31,467 nt of DNA from Campylobacteraceae bacterium (GTDB taxonomy: Bacteria > Campylobacterota > Campylobacteria > Campylobacterales > Sulfurovaceae), in the NCBI GenBank assembly GCA_027081065.1, contig JALWLW010000129.1, positions 1 to 31,467 on the forward strand. Direction: 5' to 3'. The notes beneath the pieces are model-generated. The model saw only the letters and a program-made list of their open reading frames with translations, did not search any database and was not told the DNA's origin. Of the stretch, positions 14,046 through 21,569 are shown one piece after another. The position numbers were made by a program, and so were the translations under genes. How positions within the stretch are numbered: the stretch's first letter is position 1; each line of letters begins with the position of its first letter.

Positions 14046-14713
14046 GGCATATTAAACTTTTGGGTGATAAGTTCACCCTCATTGTTAAAGTAGAGGTAAT
14101 AGAGTTTGTCTTTCATTACTGATAGTCCTGCTAAATAACGCAGGGCAATGTTGGCTTGAAGTGAAGCAATATGCATAACAATAGGTGCTGTAATGCCTCC
14201 TGGTTTATGGTCAGAAGCATTAAAAACTTGAAATGAAGCTTCCTCAAAAAAACAAACTTGTCCGTTAAACTCTTCTACTGAAGCGTATATCCACGGAGTA
14301 TTTATCTCTCTTGCATAAGCATCTATCTCTTGGCGCGTTTCTAAGTTATCTGTAGCATCTAAAATAAGGTCATAACGCTGTTCAAGCTTTGTAAATGCTT
14401 CAAAAGGCATCGCATGAGCATTGGCTGTAATGAAGGGATTTTTAGACTTCATCATCTCTACTGTAACTTCAGCTTTTAGTTTCTCTTCATCGCCTAGGGT
14501 AAAAGCAATTTGTCGGTGGATGTTGTGAAGGCTAATGGTGTCAAAGTCTACCATGTCTATTTGCCCAATTCCTGAAGTCCCCAATGCCATAGCAAGGCTA
14601 CACCCCAAGCCACCAGAACCAATAATGGCTATTTTTTTATTTTCTAAAGAGGCTTGTGTCTCTTCACCCCAAAGTTGAATTTGTCTGTTGAAGTAATCTT
14701 GTGTTTTTATCAT
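14036..14713 (-). CDS. ThiF/MoeB/HesA-family E1-like adenylyltransferase
   Basis: The 225-residue protein is a compact E1-like enzyme. FNRQIQLWGEETQASL is the usual N-terminal helix, IIGSGGLGCSLA (about residues 30-41) binds ATP, MVDFDTISLHNIHRQIAF supplies the Asp and the Arg residues, and LILDATDNLETR is the later metal/ATP motif. MoeB and ThiF normally hold a zinc with two C-x-x-C pairs; these are absent here, as in short forms. It would activate the C-terminus of a ubiquitin-like sulfur carrier (ThiS or MoaD), but no such partner is adjacent, so thiF or moeB cannot be chosen. Its first 50 bases overlap the end of the methyltransferase gene. There is no clear ribosome binding site, suggesting translational coupling or poor expression. 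Confidence 0.88.
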   Translation of the reverse strand: MIKTQDYFNRQIQLWGEETQASLENKKIAIIGSGGLGCSLAMALGTSGIGQIDMVDFDTISLHNIHRQIAFTLGDEEKLKAEVTVEMMKSKNPFITANAHAMPFEAFTKLEQRYDLILDATDNLETRQEIDAYAREINTPWIYASVEEFNGQVCFFEEASFQVFNASDHKPGGITAPIVMHIASLQANIALRYLAGLSVMKDKLYYLYFNNEGELITQKFNMPKN

Positions 14714-15662
14714 GTGGTAGTTTAGCGAAAATAATCTGTATCATCTCTTTAGCTAACAACGTAACCACAGGAACTGAAACACTATTGCCAATTTGCTTAT
14801 AACTTTGGGCTGTGTTTGGTTTTATTTGATAATTTTTTGGAAAACCTTGGATATTTAGGCACTCTCTTGTGGTAAGTTTTCGCATTTTTTGAACTAAAAT
14901 GGGTACATTATTTCCTCCTGTTCCCATTTTAGCTGTGAGAGTAGGGGAGAGTTTGTCAAATCTAAAGGTGGTTCTTGATTTTCTAACTTCATACGCTAGA
15001 AGTAGAGGATTGTTTTTAATTTCATGGTATTTTTTATGTTGTTTTAGATTATTGATAATATTAAACTTCGTTAGCTCTGAGATGCTTGTTCCTTCTAAAT
15101 TATTTTCTAAAACCTCATGAAGTGTGACTGGCTTAAGTTGTTTTTTGGGAAAACTAAATTGTCGGTTGTGCTCTTTAAATCCAATAATGTAAATGCGTTC
15201 TCTACTTTGAGGAAGCCCATAATCTTTGGAGTTTAGTACTTTATGAAAGACTTTGTATCCTAATTTATTTTGTAGTACATCAAGTATGACTTTTAGTGTG
15301 TTGCCTTTGTCATGACTAATGAGTCCTTTAACATTTTCTAAAATAAATGCTTTGGGTTGTTTGACTCTAATAATACGTTCTATGTCAAAAAAGAGTGTTC
15401 CTCTTGTGTCGTTAAAACCCTCTCTTTTTCCTGCAATGCTAAAGGGTTGACAAGGAAAACCAGCACATAAAATGTCAAAGTTTGGAATGTTGTTTGGGTT
15501 TAGTTTTAAGATATCACAGTATGGATTGTCTTTAAAGTTTAGTTTGTAAGTTTCACAAGCATGTTTGTCTATTTCAGCAGAAAAAATACATTTTGCTCCA
15601 ACACTTTCAAAGGCTAAACGAAAGCCACCAATACCTGCAAAAAGGTCTATAAATGTTATCAT
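14664..15662 (-). CDS. DNA (cytosine-5-)-methyltransferase, orphan
   Basis: The 332 residues show C5-methyltransferase motifs in order: I, FIDLFAGIGGFRLAF (about 4-18); IV, AGFPCQPFSIAGKREGF with catalytic Cys71; VI, ENV at 108-110; VIII, QSRERIYIIGF at about 160; the target-recognition stretch about 185-260 with SPTLTAKMGTGGNNVP; and X, QIGNSVSVPVV near 300. The enzyme methylates C5 of cytosine at a sequence I cannot predict. No restriction endonuclease gene lies nearby, so it is an orphan or acts in regulation. The C-terminus runs 50 bases into the ThiF-like gene. The start codon is only 5 bases after a TATAAT, so the mRNA may be leaderless. Position beside tRNA genes is compatible with acquisition by transfer. 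Confidence 0.93.
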   Translation of the reverse strand: MITFIDLFAGIGGFRLAFESVGAKCIFSAEIDKHACETYKLNFKDNPYCDILKLNPNNIPNFDILCAGFPCQPFSIAGKREGFNDTRGTLFFDIERIIRVKQPKAFILENVKGLISHDKGNTLKVILDVLQNKLGYKVFHKVLNSKDYGLPQSRERIYIIGFKEHNRQFSFPKKQLKPVTLHEVLENNLEGTSISELTKFNIINNLKQHKKYHEIKNNPLLLAYEVRKSRTTFRFDKLSPTLTAKMGTGGNNVPILVQKMRKLTTRECLNIQGFPKNYQIKPNTAQSYKQIGNSVSVPVVTLLAKEMIQIIFAKLPHDKNTRLLQQTNSTLG

Positions 15663-15667
15663 GAAAA

Positions 15668-15673
15668 ATTATA
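15668..15673 (-). promoter_or_regulatory. -10 box of the methyltransferase gene, leaderless mRNA candidate
   Basis: On the minus strand TTTTAGCTATAATTTTTC leads directly to the ATG at 15662, so TATAAT ends only five bases before the start codon. Transcription is expected about seven bases after the box, which would place the first base at or just inside the start codon. Alternatively the gene is read from the tRNA promoter. Confidence 0.5.
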
Positions 15674-15717
15674 GCTAAAATAAAGAGATGAAAAAAGTTT
15701 TGAAAAATAAAAAGGAG

Positions 15718-15794
15718 TGGCGCGGTGGACGAGACTCGAACTCGCGACCCCCTGCGTGACAGGCAGGTATTCTAACCAACTGAACTACCACCGC
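15718..15794 (-). tRNA. tRNA-Asp (GTC), copy 1
   Basis: The minus strand folds as a full cloverleaf: GCGGTGG pairs with CCACCGC in the acceptor stem, the anticodon loop reads CTGTCAC (anticodon GTC) on a CCTGC/GCAGG stem, and the T arm has GTTCGAGTC. Discriminator G and CCA are encoded. It is the last gene of the tRNA array in transcription order and is identical to the copy at 16133-16209. Confidence 0.97.
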
Positions 15795-15808
15795 ACCTAA
15801 GTTTTTTA

Positions 15809-15884
15809 TGGTGGTCGATACAAGACTCGAACTTGTGACATCTACCTTGTAAGGGTAGCGCTCTACCAACTGAGCTAATCGACC
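15809..15884 (-). tRNA. tRNA-Val (TAC), copy 1
   Basis: GGTCGAT pairs with ATCGACC in the acceptor stem; the anticodon loop CTTACAA sits on CTACC/GGTAG, giving anticodon TAC. Discriminator A and CCA are encoded. It is identical to the copy at 16225-16300. Confidence 0.97.
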
Positions 15885-15912
15885 ATATTTTATTGTTTGG
15901 ATTTAAAAACCT

Positions 15913-15988
15913 TGGCGACCCCTAAAGGATTTGAACCTTTGTTTTTACGATGAAAACGTAATATCCTTGGCCACTAGATGAAAGGGTC
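15913..15988 (-). tRNA. tRNA-Glu (TTC)
   Basis: GACCCTT pairs with AGGGGTC (one G-U pair); the anticodon loop TTTTCAT sits on TTACG/CGTAA, giving anticodon TTC. The T loop reads TTCAAAT, and CCA is encoded. Only one copy is present, while its Val and Asp neighbours occur twice. Confidence 0.96.
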
Positions 15989-16017
15989 ATCTGAAACCGT
16001 AAACAACAATTAAAATG

Positions 16018-16040
16018 TAAAAAAACGAAATAAATTTCGT
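16018..16040 (-). terminator. Hairpin and T-run after tRNA-Lys, possible internal terminator
   Basis: On the minus strand ACGAAAT, two bases, ATTTCGT and then six more Ts follow directly after the encoded CCA of the Lys gene. This is the form of an intrinsic terminator but with a mostly A-T stem. It could separate Lys-Val-Asp-Lys from Glu-Val-Asp or simply mark a processing site. The stem arms match the core of the dapD palindrome (ACGAAAT/ATTTCGT). Confidence 0.4.
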
Positions 16041-16115
16041 GGTGACCCTTCATGGATTCGAACCATGGGCCCACTCCTTAAAAGGGAGTTGCTCTACCAA
16101 CTGAGCTAAAAGGTC
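16040..16115 (-). tRNA. tRNA-Lys (TTT), copy 1
   Basis: GACCTTT pairs with AAGGGTC; the anticodon loop CTTTTAA on ACTCC/GGAGT gives anticodon TTT. Discriminator A and CCA are encoded. It is identical to the copy at 16318-16393. Confidence 0.97.
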
Positions 16116-16132
16116 ACAAAATGAAACTAATG

Positions 16133-16209
16133 TGGCGCGGTGGACGAGACTCGAACTCGCGACCCCCTGCGTGACAGGCAGGTATTCTAACCAACTGAAC
16201 TACCACCGC
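16133..16209 (-). tRNA. tRNA-Asp (GTC), copy 2
   Basis: Identical in sequence to 15718-15794, with anticodon GTC, G discriminator and encoded CCA. Third gene of the array in transcription order. Confidence 0.97.
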
Positions 16210-16224
16210 ACCTAAAATTTGTTA

Positions 16225-16300
16225 TGGTGGTCGATACAAGACTCGAACTTGTGACATCTACCTTGTAAGGGTAGCGCTCTACCAACTGAGCTAATCGACC
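16225..16300 (-). tRNA. tRNA-Val (TAC), copy 2
   Basis: Identical in sequence to 15809-15884, with anticodon TAC and encoded CCA. Second gene of the array; the spacer to the Asp gene differs slightly in the two copies. Confidence 0.97.
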
Positions 16301-16317
16301 ATTTTTAAATTTTAATA

Positions 16318-16393
16318 TGGTGACCCTTCATGGATTCGAACCATGGGCCCACTCCTTAAAAGGGAGTTGCTCTACCAACTGAGCTAAAAGGTC
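16318..16393 (-). tRNA. tRNA-Lys (TTT), copy 2, first gene of the array
   Basis: Identical in sequence to 16040-16115, with anticodon TTT and encoded CCA. Its 5' end lies 34 bases after the consensus -10 box at 16428-16433. Confidence 0.97.
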
Positions 16394-16427
16394 ATATCTT
16401 TACTCATCTATGCGATAAGTGGACGGA

Positions 16428-16456
16428 ATTATAGCCTATGAGAAAATATATGTCAA
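16428..16456 (-). promoter_or_regulatory. Consensus sigma-70 promoter of the tRNA array
   Basis: On the minus strand TTGACA (16456-16451) and TATAAT (16433-16428) are separated by exactly 17 bases. Both hexamers are perfect. This differs from the other promoters in the window, which lack a clear -35 box, and fits a strongly expressed stable-RNA operon. Confidence 0.85.
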
Positions 16457-16472
16457 GAGTTTTATTGGCATT

Positions 16473-16967
16473 TTATAAATTATTCTTTAAAAGAGCAATG
16501 GCTGTGGCTGTGGCTTGTTCTTGAACAGCATTTCTGTCACCTGAAAAAAGGTGTAATTCTATAAGGGTAGTTTTAGCATTTTTAATACCAATATAAACTG
16601 TTCCGACAGGTTTTTCAGTTGTTCCACCAGTAGGTCCAGCAATGCCACTAACAGCAATGGCATGGTCAGCAGATGCCATTTTAAGAATGCCACTTAGCAT
16701 CTCTTGGACACAGGCTTGACTAACTGCACCATGTTCAATAAGGGTTTCTTCTTTGACACCTAACCATTGACTTTTAATTTCATTAGAATAAGAGACAACT
16801 GAACCCATAAGCACAGCAGAAGCTCCTGATATGGCTGTAAATTCAGAGGCTATGCGTCCTCCTGTACAAGATTCGGCGAAGGTAATAGTTTGCTTATTCT
16901 TTTTTAATTTATTAATTATCTCTATGGTGTTTTCTATAGTATTTTGTTTGCTAGTATTATTTATCAT
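16473..16967 (-). CDS. pncC: Nicotinamide-nucleotide amidohydrolase, CinA C-terminal domain family
   Basis: The protein of about 164 residues is the stand-alone PncC/CinA-C domain, which deamidates NMN to nicotinate mononucleotide in NAD recycling. Motifs are TFAESCTGGRIASEFTA, the conserved S-C-T-G-G catalytic loop, then VSYSNEIKSQWLGV, and AVSGIAGPTGGTTEKPVGTVYIG. The open frame also extends to an ATG at 16985, but that ATG lies before a TATAAT (minus strand 16980-16975). I prefer the ATG at 16967, which follows that box by seven bases and so may be leaderless. It is divergent from ileS. Confidence 0.9.
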   Translation of the reverse strand: MINNTSKQNTIENTIEIINKLKKNKQTITFAESCTGGRIASEFTAISGASAVLMGSVVSYSNEIKSQWLGVKEETLIEHGAVSQACVQEMLSGILKMASADHAIAVSGIAGPTGGTTEKPVGTVYIGIKNAKTTLIELHLFSGDRNAVQEQATATAIALLKNNL

Positions 16968-16974
16968 AACTCTT

Positions 16975-17004
16975 ATTATACACAAAACTACTTTTAGCTA
17001 TAAT
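16975..17004. promoter_or_regulatory. Divergent -10 boxes of pncC and ileS
   Basis: TATAAT on the minus strand at 16975-16980 serves pncC. TATAAT on the plus strand at 16999-17004, in the context CTTTTAGCTATAATTT, serves ileS. The boxes are 18 bases apart, so polymerase binding at one may interfere with the other. The ileS ribosome binding site is TAAGG at about 17021-17025. Confidence 0.6.
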
Positions 17005-17034
17005 TTCATCAATATTTATATAAGGCATGACAAA

Positions 17035-19806
17035 ATGGAATTTAAAGATACACTTTTACTCCCAAAAACCAAGTTTCCAATGCGAGGAAACTTACCGAAC
17101 AATGAGCCAAAACGTTACCAAAAATGGTACGATGATGGTATGTATGAGCAGATGAAGACGAAACGTGAAGGTGCTGAAATGTTCACGCTTCATGATGGTC
17201 CTCCCTATGCAAATGGTGATATTCATATTGGTCATGCTTTGAATAAAACACTAAAAGATATTATTTTAAAATACAACTATTTTCAAGGAAAATCGGTTCG
17301 TATGATTCCAGGTTGGGATTGTCATGGGCTTCCTATTGAGCAAAAAGTAGAAGACAAAATGGGACGTGCGAAAAAAGAGACACTTTCTACTTCTAAATTT
17401 AGAGAGATTTGTAGAACTACGGCTCAAAAAGCAGTTGATGGTCAGAAAAAAGGGTTTAAGCAGCTAGGAATCATGGCTGATTGGGAAAACCCTTACATTA
17501 CTATGGATTTTAAATTTGAAGCGAACATTTACCGAACCCTTTGTGAAGTTGCTAAAAAAGGTCTGCTTGTTGAGCGTCATAAACCTATTTTTTGGTCATG
17601 GGCAGCGAGAACTGCTTTGGCTGATGCAGAAGTAGAGTACGAAGACAAAGAAGACTACACAATGTACGTAAACTTTGAACTTTCAGATGCTTCTAAAGAG
17701 AAACTAGAGCTTCAAGGTGCTGCTGGTGTAGTTATTTGGACGACCACACCATGGACACTTCCTGCGAATACAGGTATTTCACTTCACCCAGAAGAGATGT
17801 ATGTCTTGACTGAAAGTGGTCATATTGTTGCAGAAGCACGATACAACGCTATGATAGAAGAGGAAGTTGTAACAGGTGCAGTTGCACGTAAAATTCCAGC
17901 AACTGAGTTAGGTGCATTAGAGTGTGTTAATCCATTAAATGGTCGCTCTTCAACACTTGTTTTAGGTGAACACGTACTTATGGATGGTGGTTCTGGTTGT
18001 GTACATACTGCCCCAGGTCATGGTGAAGATGACTACAGAGTAGGACTTGCTAACAATCTTGATGTGATTATGCCTGTTGATGAGCGTGGTTGTTACGATG
18101 AGTCAGTTGTTGGTCTTAACTTGCTTCCAAATCCACAAGAGTTTGTAGGAATGCATATCTTTAAAGCAAACGAGAAGATTTTAGAGCTTTTGGGTGATAG
18201 CCTCTTAAAAGTAAGTAAGTTTACACACTCCTACCCACACTGCTGGAGAACTAAAAAACCTCTTATCTATAGAGCGACAAATCAATGGTTCATCTCTGTT
18301 GATGGTAAGCCAAACGATAGTGATGATTCATTAAGAGTTTCAGCTCTAAATGCTCTAAACGATGTCAAGTTCTACCCAGTAAGTGGAGAGAATAGACTTA
18401 GACCAATGGTAGAGGGTCGACCAGATTGGTGTATCTCTCGTCAAAGAAGTTGGGGAGTACCTATTGCGTTCTTTAGAGTTAAGGCTACTAAAGAGGTTAT
18501 TTTTGATGAGAAAGTTTTAGACTTTGTGGCTAATATCTTTGAAGAGAAAGGAACAGATGTTTGGTATGACATGGAGATTAGTGAGCTTCTTCATCCAGAG
18601 TGTGACTATAAGCCAGAAGAGCTTGAAAAAGTAGGTGACATCTTAGATGTATGGTTTGACAGTGGTTCAACATGGAATGCAGTCTTAAAGAGTGGAAACT
18701 ACGATGCAGGAGAGTACCCAAGTTCACTCTATATTGAGGGGAGTGACCAACATAGAGGGTGGTTTCAAACTTCACTTCTGTTAAGTTCAGCACTTCACCA
18801 AAAATCGCCATATAAGACCCTTATTACTCATGGATTTACTGTCGATGCCAAGGGTGAGAAGATGTCGAAGTCTAAGGGGAATGTTATTGCTCCTGATAAG
18901 GTAATTAGGCAGTATGGTTCAGAGATTTTACGTCTTTGGGTAGCGTTAAGTGATTACCAACATGACCTTAAAATTTCAGATGGAATTTTGCAACAGATAG
19001 CAGAGCAGTACCGTAAACTACGAAATACATTTAGATTCCTTATGGCAAATGTAGATGGTTTAGAGAAGATTGTAGAGCCAAGTGAGTATGGTGAGCTAGA
19101 TAGATGGATTTTAACTAGAGCCAAAGAGGTGTTTGACTCGGTTAATGCCTCTTTTACAGAGTATGACTTCTTAAGAGGGTTTGCTACACTTAATAACTTT
19201 GTCACCAATGAGCTAAGTGGTATCTATATGGATATTACCAAAGATAGACTCTACTGTGATGCAAAAAACTCAATTACACGTCAGTCTACTCAATCGGCTA
19301 TGGTTCTTATGGCAAAAGCTATGATGGCACTTGTTGCTCCTGTTCTTACCTATACAGTTGATGAGGTGTTAGATTATGCTCCTAGTATTGTAAAAGGTGA
19401 CATGGAGAGCGTCTTTGACCTCGTCTATGAAGAGCTACCAGATGTAGGTGAAACATTTGATGATAAGCTCTTAATTGAAGCTAGAGGTAAGTTTTCGGAG
19501 GCAATTGATAGACTTAAAAAAGATAAAACAATTAAATCTACACTAGAGGTTGAGATTGTAGGGGATATTTCAATCTTCCCAATCAATAATAGCAAAGATT
19601 TAGAGGATTGGTTTGTGGTATCTGCTCTTAAAACAGCTCCTACGACAGAGAAGTTAGAGGAGTTTGAGGTAGATGGTAAAAGCTTTATAATTCAAAAAGC
19701 AGAGGCTTCAAAATGTCCTAGATGTTGGAGATTTGTATCTACATCAGAGGAGTCTGCTTGTGAGCGTTGTGCCGAAGTAGTTAGTTCTCTTACAGCAGAG
19801 GCTTAG
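17035..19806 (+). CDS. ileS: Isoleucyl-tRNA synthetase
   Basis: The protein has 923 residues from the ATG at 17035; the longer frame upstream reads through the divergent pncC gene and is not native. This class I synthetase charges tRNA-Ile. HIGH is at 64-67 in HDGPPYANGDIHIGHALN, and KMSKS at 609-613 in GEKMSKSKGN. WTTTPWTLPANT (about 235-250) marks the editing (CP1) domain, and VWFDSGSTW and GSDQHRGWFQ are active-site elements. The C-terminus has the zinc-binding CPRCWR and CERC pair, characteristic of bacterial-type IleS. Ribosome binding site TAAGG is about nine bases before the start. A small membrane-protein gene follows after four bases. Confidence 0.97.
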   Translation: MEFKDTLLLPKTKFPMRGNLPNNEPKRYQKWYDDGMYEQMKTKREGAEMFTLHDGPPYANGDIHIGHALNKTLKDIILKYNYFQGKSVRMIPGWDCHGLPIEQKVEDKMGRAKKETLSTSKFREICRTTAQKAVDGQKKGFKQLGIMADWENPYITMDFKFEANIYRTLCEVAKKGLLVERHKPIFWSWAARTALADAEVEYEDKEDYTMYVNFELSDASKEKLELQGAAGVVIWTTTPWTLPANTGISLHPEEMYVLTESGHIVAEARYNAMIEEEVVTGAVARKIPATELGALECVNPLNGRSSTLVLGEHVLMDGGSGCVHTAPGHGEDDYRVGLANNLDVIMPVDERGCYDESVVGLNLLPNPQEFVGMHIFKANEKILELLGDSLLKVSKFTHSYPHCWRTKKPLIYRATNQWFISVDGKPNDSDDSLRVSALNALNDVKFYPVSGENRLRPMVEGRPDWCISRQRSWGVPIAFFRVKATKEVIFDEKVLDFVANIFEEKGTDVWYDMEISELLHPECDYKPEELEKVGDILDVWFDSGSTWNAVLKSGNYDAGEYPSSLYIEGSDQHRGWFQTSLLLSSALHQKSPYKTLITHGFTVDAKGEKMSKSKGNVIAPDKVIRQYGSEILRLWVALSDYQHDLKISDGILQQIAEQYRKLRNTFRFLMANVDGLEKIVEPSEYGELDRWILTRAKEVFDSVNASFTEYDFLRGFATLNNFVTNELSGIYMDITKDRLYCDAKNSITRQSTQSAMVLMAKAMMALVAPVLTYTVDEVLDYAPSIVKGDMESVFDLVYEELPDVGETFDDKLLIEARGKFSEAIDRLKKDKTIKSTLEVEIVGDISIFPINNSKDLEDWFVVSALKTAPTTEKLEEFEVDGKSFIIQKAEASKCPRCWRFVSTSEESACERCAEVVSSLTAEA

Positions 19807-19810
19807 TGAT

Positions 19811-19930
19811 ATGTACGATTTAAGTAAACCTATCCCCACAGAGGTTATTGTGGGGTCTATTTTGTTTATATTGGCTTTGGTTGGGGTAGGGATTTTGGTG
19901 ACAGGTTATTATAAGCGTAAGAGGGGCTAA
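19811..19930 (+). CDS. 39-residue single-span membrane protein
   Basis: An ATG four bases after the ileS stop opens 39 codons and a TAA. The product begins MYDLSKPIPTEVIVG, followed by one hydrophobic span (about residues 13-32, with GSILFILALVGVGILV) and ends with a basic tail YYKRKRG, which fixes the tail in the cytoplasm by the positive-inside rule. The combination of a clean span and a basic tail makes it unlikely to be random. It has no recognisable ribosome binding site and probably depends on coupling to ileS. I do not recognise a family. Confidence 0.65.
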   Translation: MYDLSKPIPTEVIVGSILFILALVGVGILVTGYYKRKRG

Positions 19931-19951
19931 GAGAAAGGTTGTGCTAAATTA

Positions 19952-19972
19952 TGATTGATGATTGATGATTGA
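19952..19972 (+). repeat. Three tandem copies of TGATTGA
   Basis: Three perfect, adjoining copies of the 7-mer TGATTGA occur in the non-coding gap between 19930 and 20157. The gap otherwise holds AT-rich sequence and no gene. The repeat may be a simple slippage product. Confidence 0.7.
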
Positions 19973-20156
19973 GGTGGCATTAAAGATTTATTATGATGGG
20001 TCAAGATGTAACAGATATAAGTGGTTTAGAGAGGAATAGTATGGTGAAATATAACTAAAAATTTAAATTTAAAGCTATTATGATACTCTTATCAATTTAA
20101 AATATATCGTCATTATTAAAAAAAACAATGAACTTTTTATATAAAAGGATACAACA

Positions 20157-20726
20157 TTGCATTCATATAGACCTTTACCTATTGATAAAGAGATAAAAGT
20201 AAGTTCAAAAGATTTTCTTGTTAGTAAGACAGATGAAAAAGGAAAAATTCTTTATGTTAATGATACTTTTTGTGATGTGACAGGTTATGAAGGGGTTGAA
20301 GTTGTTGGTAAAGCACATAATATTGTACGACACCCTGATATGCCTGCTGTTATATTCTCTTTAATGTGGAAGCAGATTCAAAGTGGTAAAAATATTAGAG
20401 CATTGGTTAAGAACCTTGCACGTTCAGGCCAATATTATTGGGTTAGTACAGATTTTGAAATAAAATATGAAAATGAAAAAAAAAGATATATAGCCTTTAG
20501 ACGAGCTGTCTCTAAACAAACTATTCGTACTATTGAACCTCTTTATCAGCATTTATTAAAAATTGAAAAAATACATGGATTGGAAGCTTCACTAATTTAT
20601 TTAGAAGGCTATTTAGATGAAAGGCATCTCACTTTTGAGGAGTATATGGATTCTATTTTAAAGCCTAAAGGCATTATGGCAATTCTCTTTAACAAAGTAA
20701 AAAGAACATTTATTAATGTAGCTTAG
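20157..20726 (+). CDS. PAS-domain protein, CetB/Aer-like
   Basis: The 189-residue protein starts at TTG, supported by AAAAGGA (20143-20149). A PAS domain spans about residues 20-135: FLVSKTDEKGKILYVNDTF, CDVTGYEGVEVVGKAHNIVRHPDMP, MWKQIQSGKNIRALVKNL, and YYWVSTDFEIK. The N-x-V-R-H-P-D-M-P motif is diagnostic of Aer-type, FAD-binding aerotaxis PAS domains. In Campylobacter the separate CetB protein of similar size passes this signal to the CetA transducer. Here no CetA-like gene is adjacent. The C-terminal 50 residues are helical and may contact such a partner. Function in energy taxis is inferred. Confidence 0.85.
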   Translation: MHSYRPLPIDKEIKVSSKDFLVSKTDEKGKILYVNDTFCDVTGYEGVEVVGKAHNIVRHPDMPAVIFSLMWKQIQSGKNIRALVKNLARSGQYYWVSTDFEIKYENEKKRYIAFRRAVSKQTIRTIEPLYQHLLKIEKIHGLEASLIYLEGYLDERHLTFEEYMDSILKPKGIMAILFNKVKRTFINVA

Positions 20727-20787
20727 TTATATGAAAAAGTAAAGAAAAAAACATAATAAGCCTTTAAGTTCAGAATAATTTGGTTTT

Positions 20788-21492
20788 TTAATCAAGAGGG
20801 ATAGTTAATTTTTCACCAATAATAATAGTCATACTTTTTGGAATAATATTCTTATTAGCTTTATATATTTTATAATATTTGGTATTATCATTGTAATAAG
20901 CCTGTGCATAGGTTGAGAGTGATTCATTACTCTGTACTTCAATGATAACTTCGCTATCTGTACGAGAAATTTCTTTGATTTTCTTTCTGATAATGGTGGC
21001 TGTTTTACTTTTACTTTTTTTTGGTTTGATTTTTTTAATATCTTTTTTGATTGTAGTTATTTTACTTTGAGTCATTTTCTCATGATTACCTTTTGTATTT
21101 TTAGCTGAAAGAAGACCAATGATACTTTTGAGCTGTTCAATAGTAGCTCTATTGGCTTTTTGTTCTTTTTTTAGTAGGGTTAGTTCTGTTAAGATTTTAT
21201 TTAATTGCACTTTCATACTTTCTCTGTCATCTTCATCTTCAAGGTTAATCTCTTCGAGTTGTTTAGAACTTGGAAGTTTATTTAAAATGGCTTCTTTAGG
21301 TTCTTTTGCACAAGAGAGTTCTTTTTTCTTTGCAAAATCTGTACAGCCTACAATCTTTTCTCGTTGAAAAAGTTCTGATTTTGCTGATTCATCAACAATT
21401 TTAATCTCTCCTAACTCATCTAATTCATCAGACATTGCTTGTGTTCCCCATGTAAGTAGTACAATACTTGCTAAGTATGCTAGCTTCTTCAT
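20788..21492 (-). CDS. Secreted coiled-coil protein with C-terminal LysM domain
   Basis: The 234 residues begin with a Sec signal peptide (about 1-19, ending TQAMS). A coiled coil (about 90-130, LNKILTELTLLKKEQKANR) and a Lys-rich linker (KKIKPKKSKSKT) follow. Residues about 185-233 form one LysM domain: VIIEVQSNESLSTYAQAYYND, then YYKIYKANKNII, and IIIGEKLTIP. It probably binds peptidoglycan in the periplasm. Two cysteines at about residues 50 and 61 may form a disulfide. The ATG is backed by AAAGGA and by TATACT on the minus strand at 21529-21524. It is not in an operon. Confidence 0.85.
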   Translation of the reverse strand: MKKLAYLASIVLLTWGTQAMSDELDELGEIKIVDESAKSELFQREKIVGCTDFAKKKELSCAKEPKEAILNKLPSSKQLEEINLEDEDDRESMKVQLNKILTELTLLKKEQKANRATIEQLKSIIGLLSAKNTKGNHEKMTQSKITTIKKDIKKIKPKKSKSKTATIIRKKIKEISRTDSEVIIEVQSNESLSTYAQAYYNDNTKYYKIYKANKNIIPKSMTIIIGEKLTIPLD

Positions 21493-21523
21493 TTTATTTC
21501 CTTTTTTTTAGTTTATATTAAAA

Positions 21524-21529
21524 GTATAG
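21524..21529 (-). promoter_or_regulatory. -10 box of the LysM gene
   Basis: AGTATA on the plus strand reads TATACT on the minus strand, in the context GCTATACT, 31 bases before the ATG at 21492. Confidence 0.5.
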
Positions 21530-21569
21530 CATTCAAAAGTAAATAATAGTCGTCGAATTAACTTTTAGC

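Noticed and set aside
14664..15662. Complete restriction-modification system
   Set aside because: The neighbours are a ThiF-like gene and tRNA genes; no endonuclease or specificity subunit is visible in the window.
15675..15869. Open frame across the tRNA genes
   Set aside because: It lies entirely over the tRNA-Asp and tRNA-Val genes and their spacer and has no coding features.
15718..16393. Integrated element or attachment sites in the tRNA genes
   Set aside because: No integrase and no partial tRNA copy are present; the repeats are whole, identical tRNA genes.
16831..17034. Longer start for IleS (68 extra residues)
   Set aside because: The extension reads antisense to pncC and across both promoters; the ATG at 17035 gives the conserved IleS N-terminus.
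19952..19972. CRISPR-like or regulatory array
   Set aside because: Three adjacent 7-mers without spacers are a simple tandem repeat, not an array.
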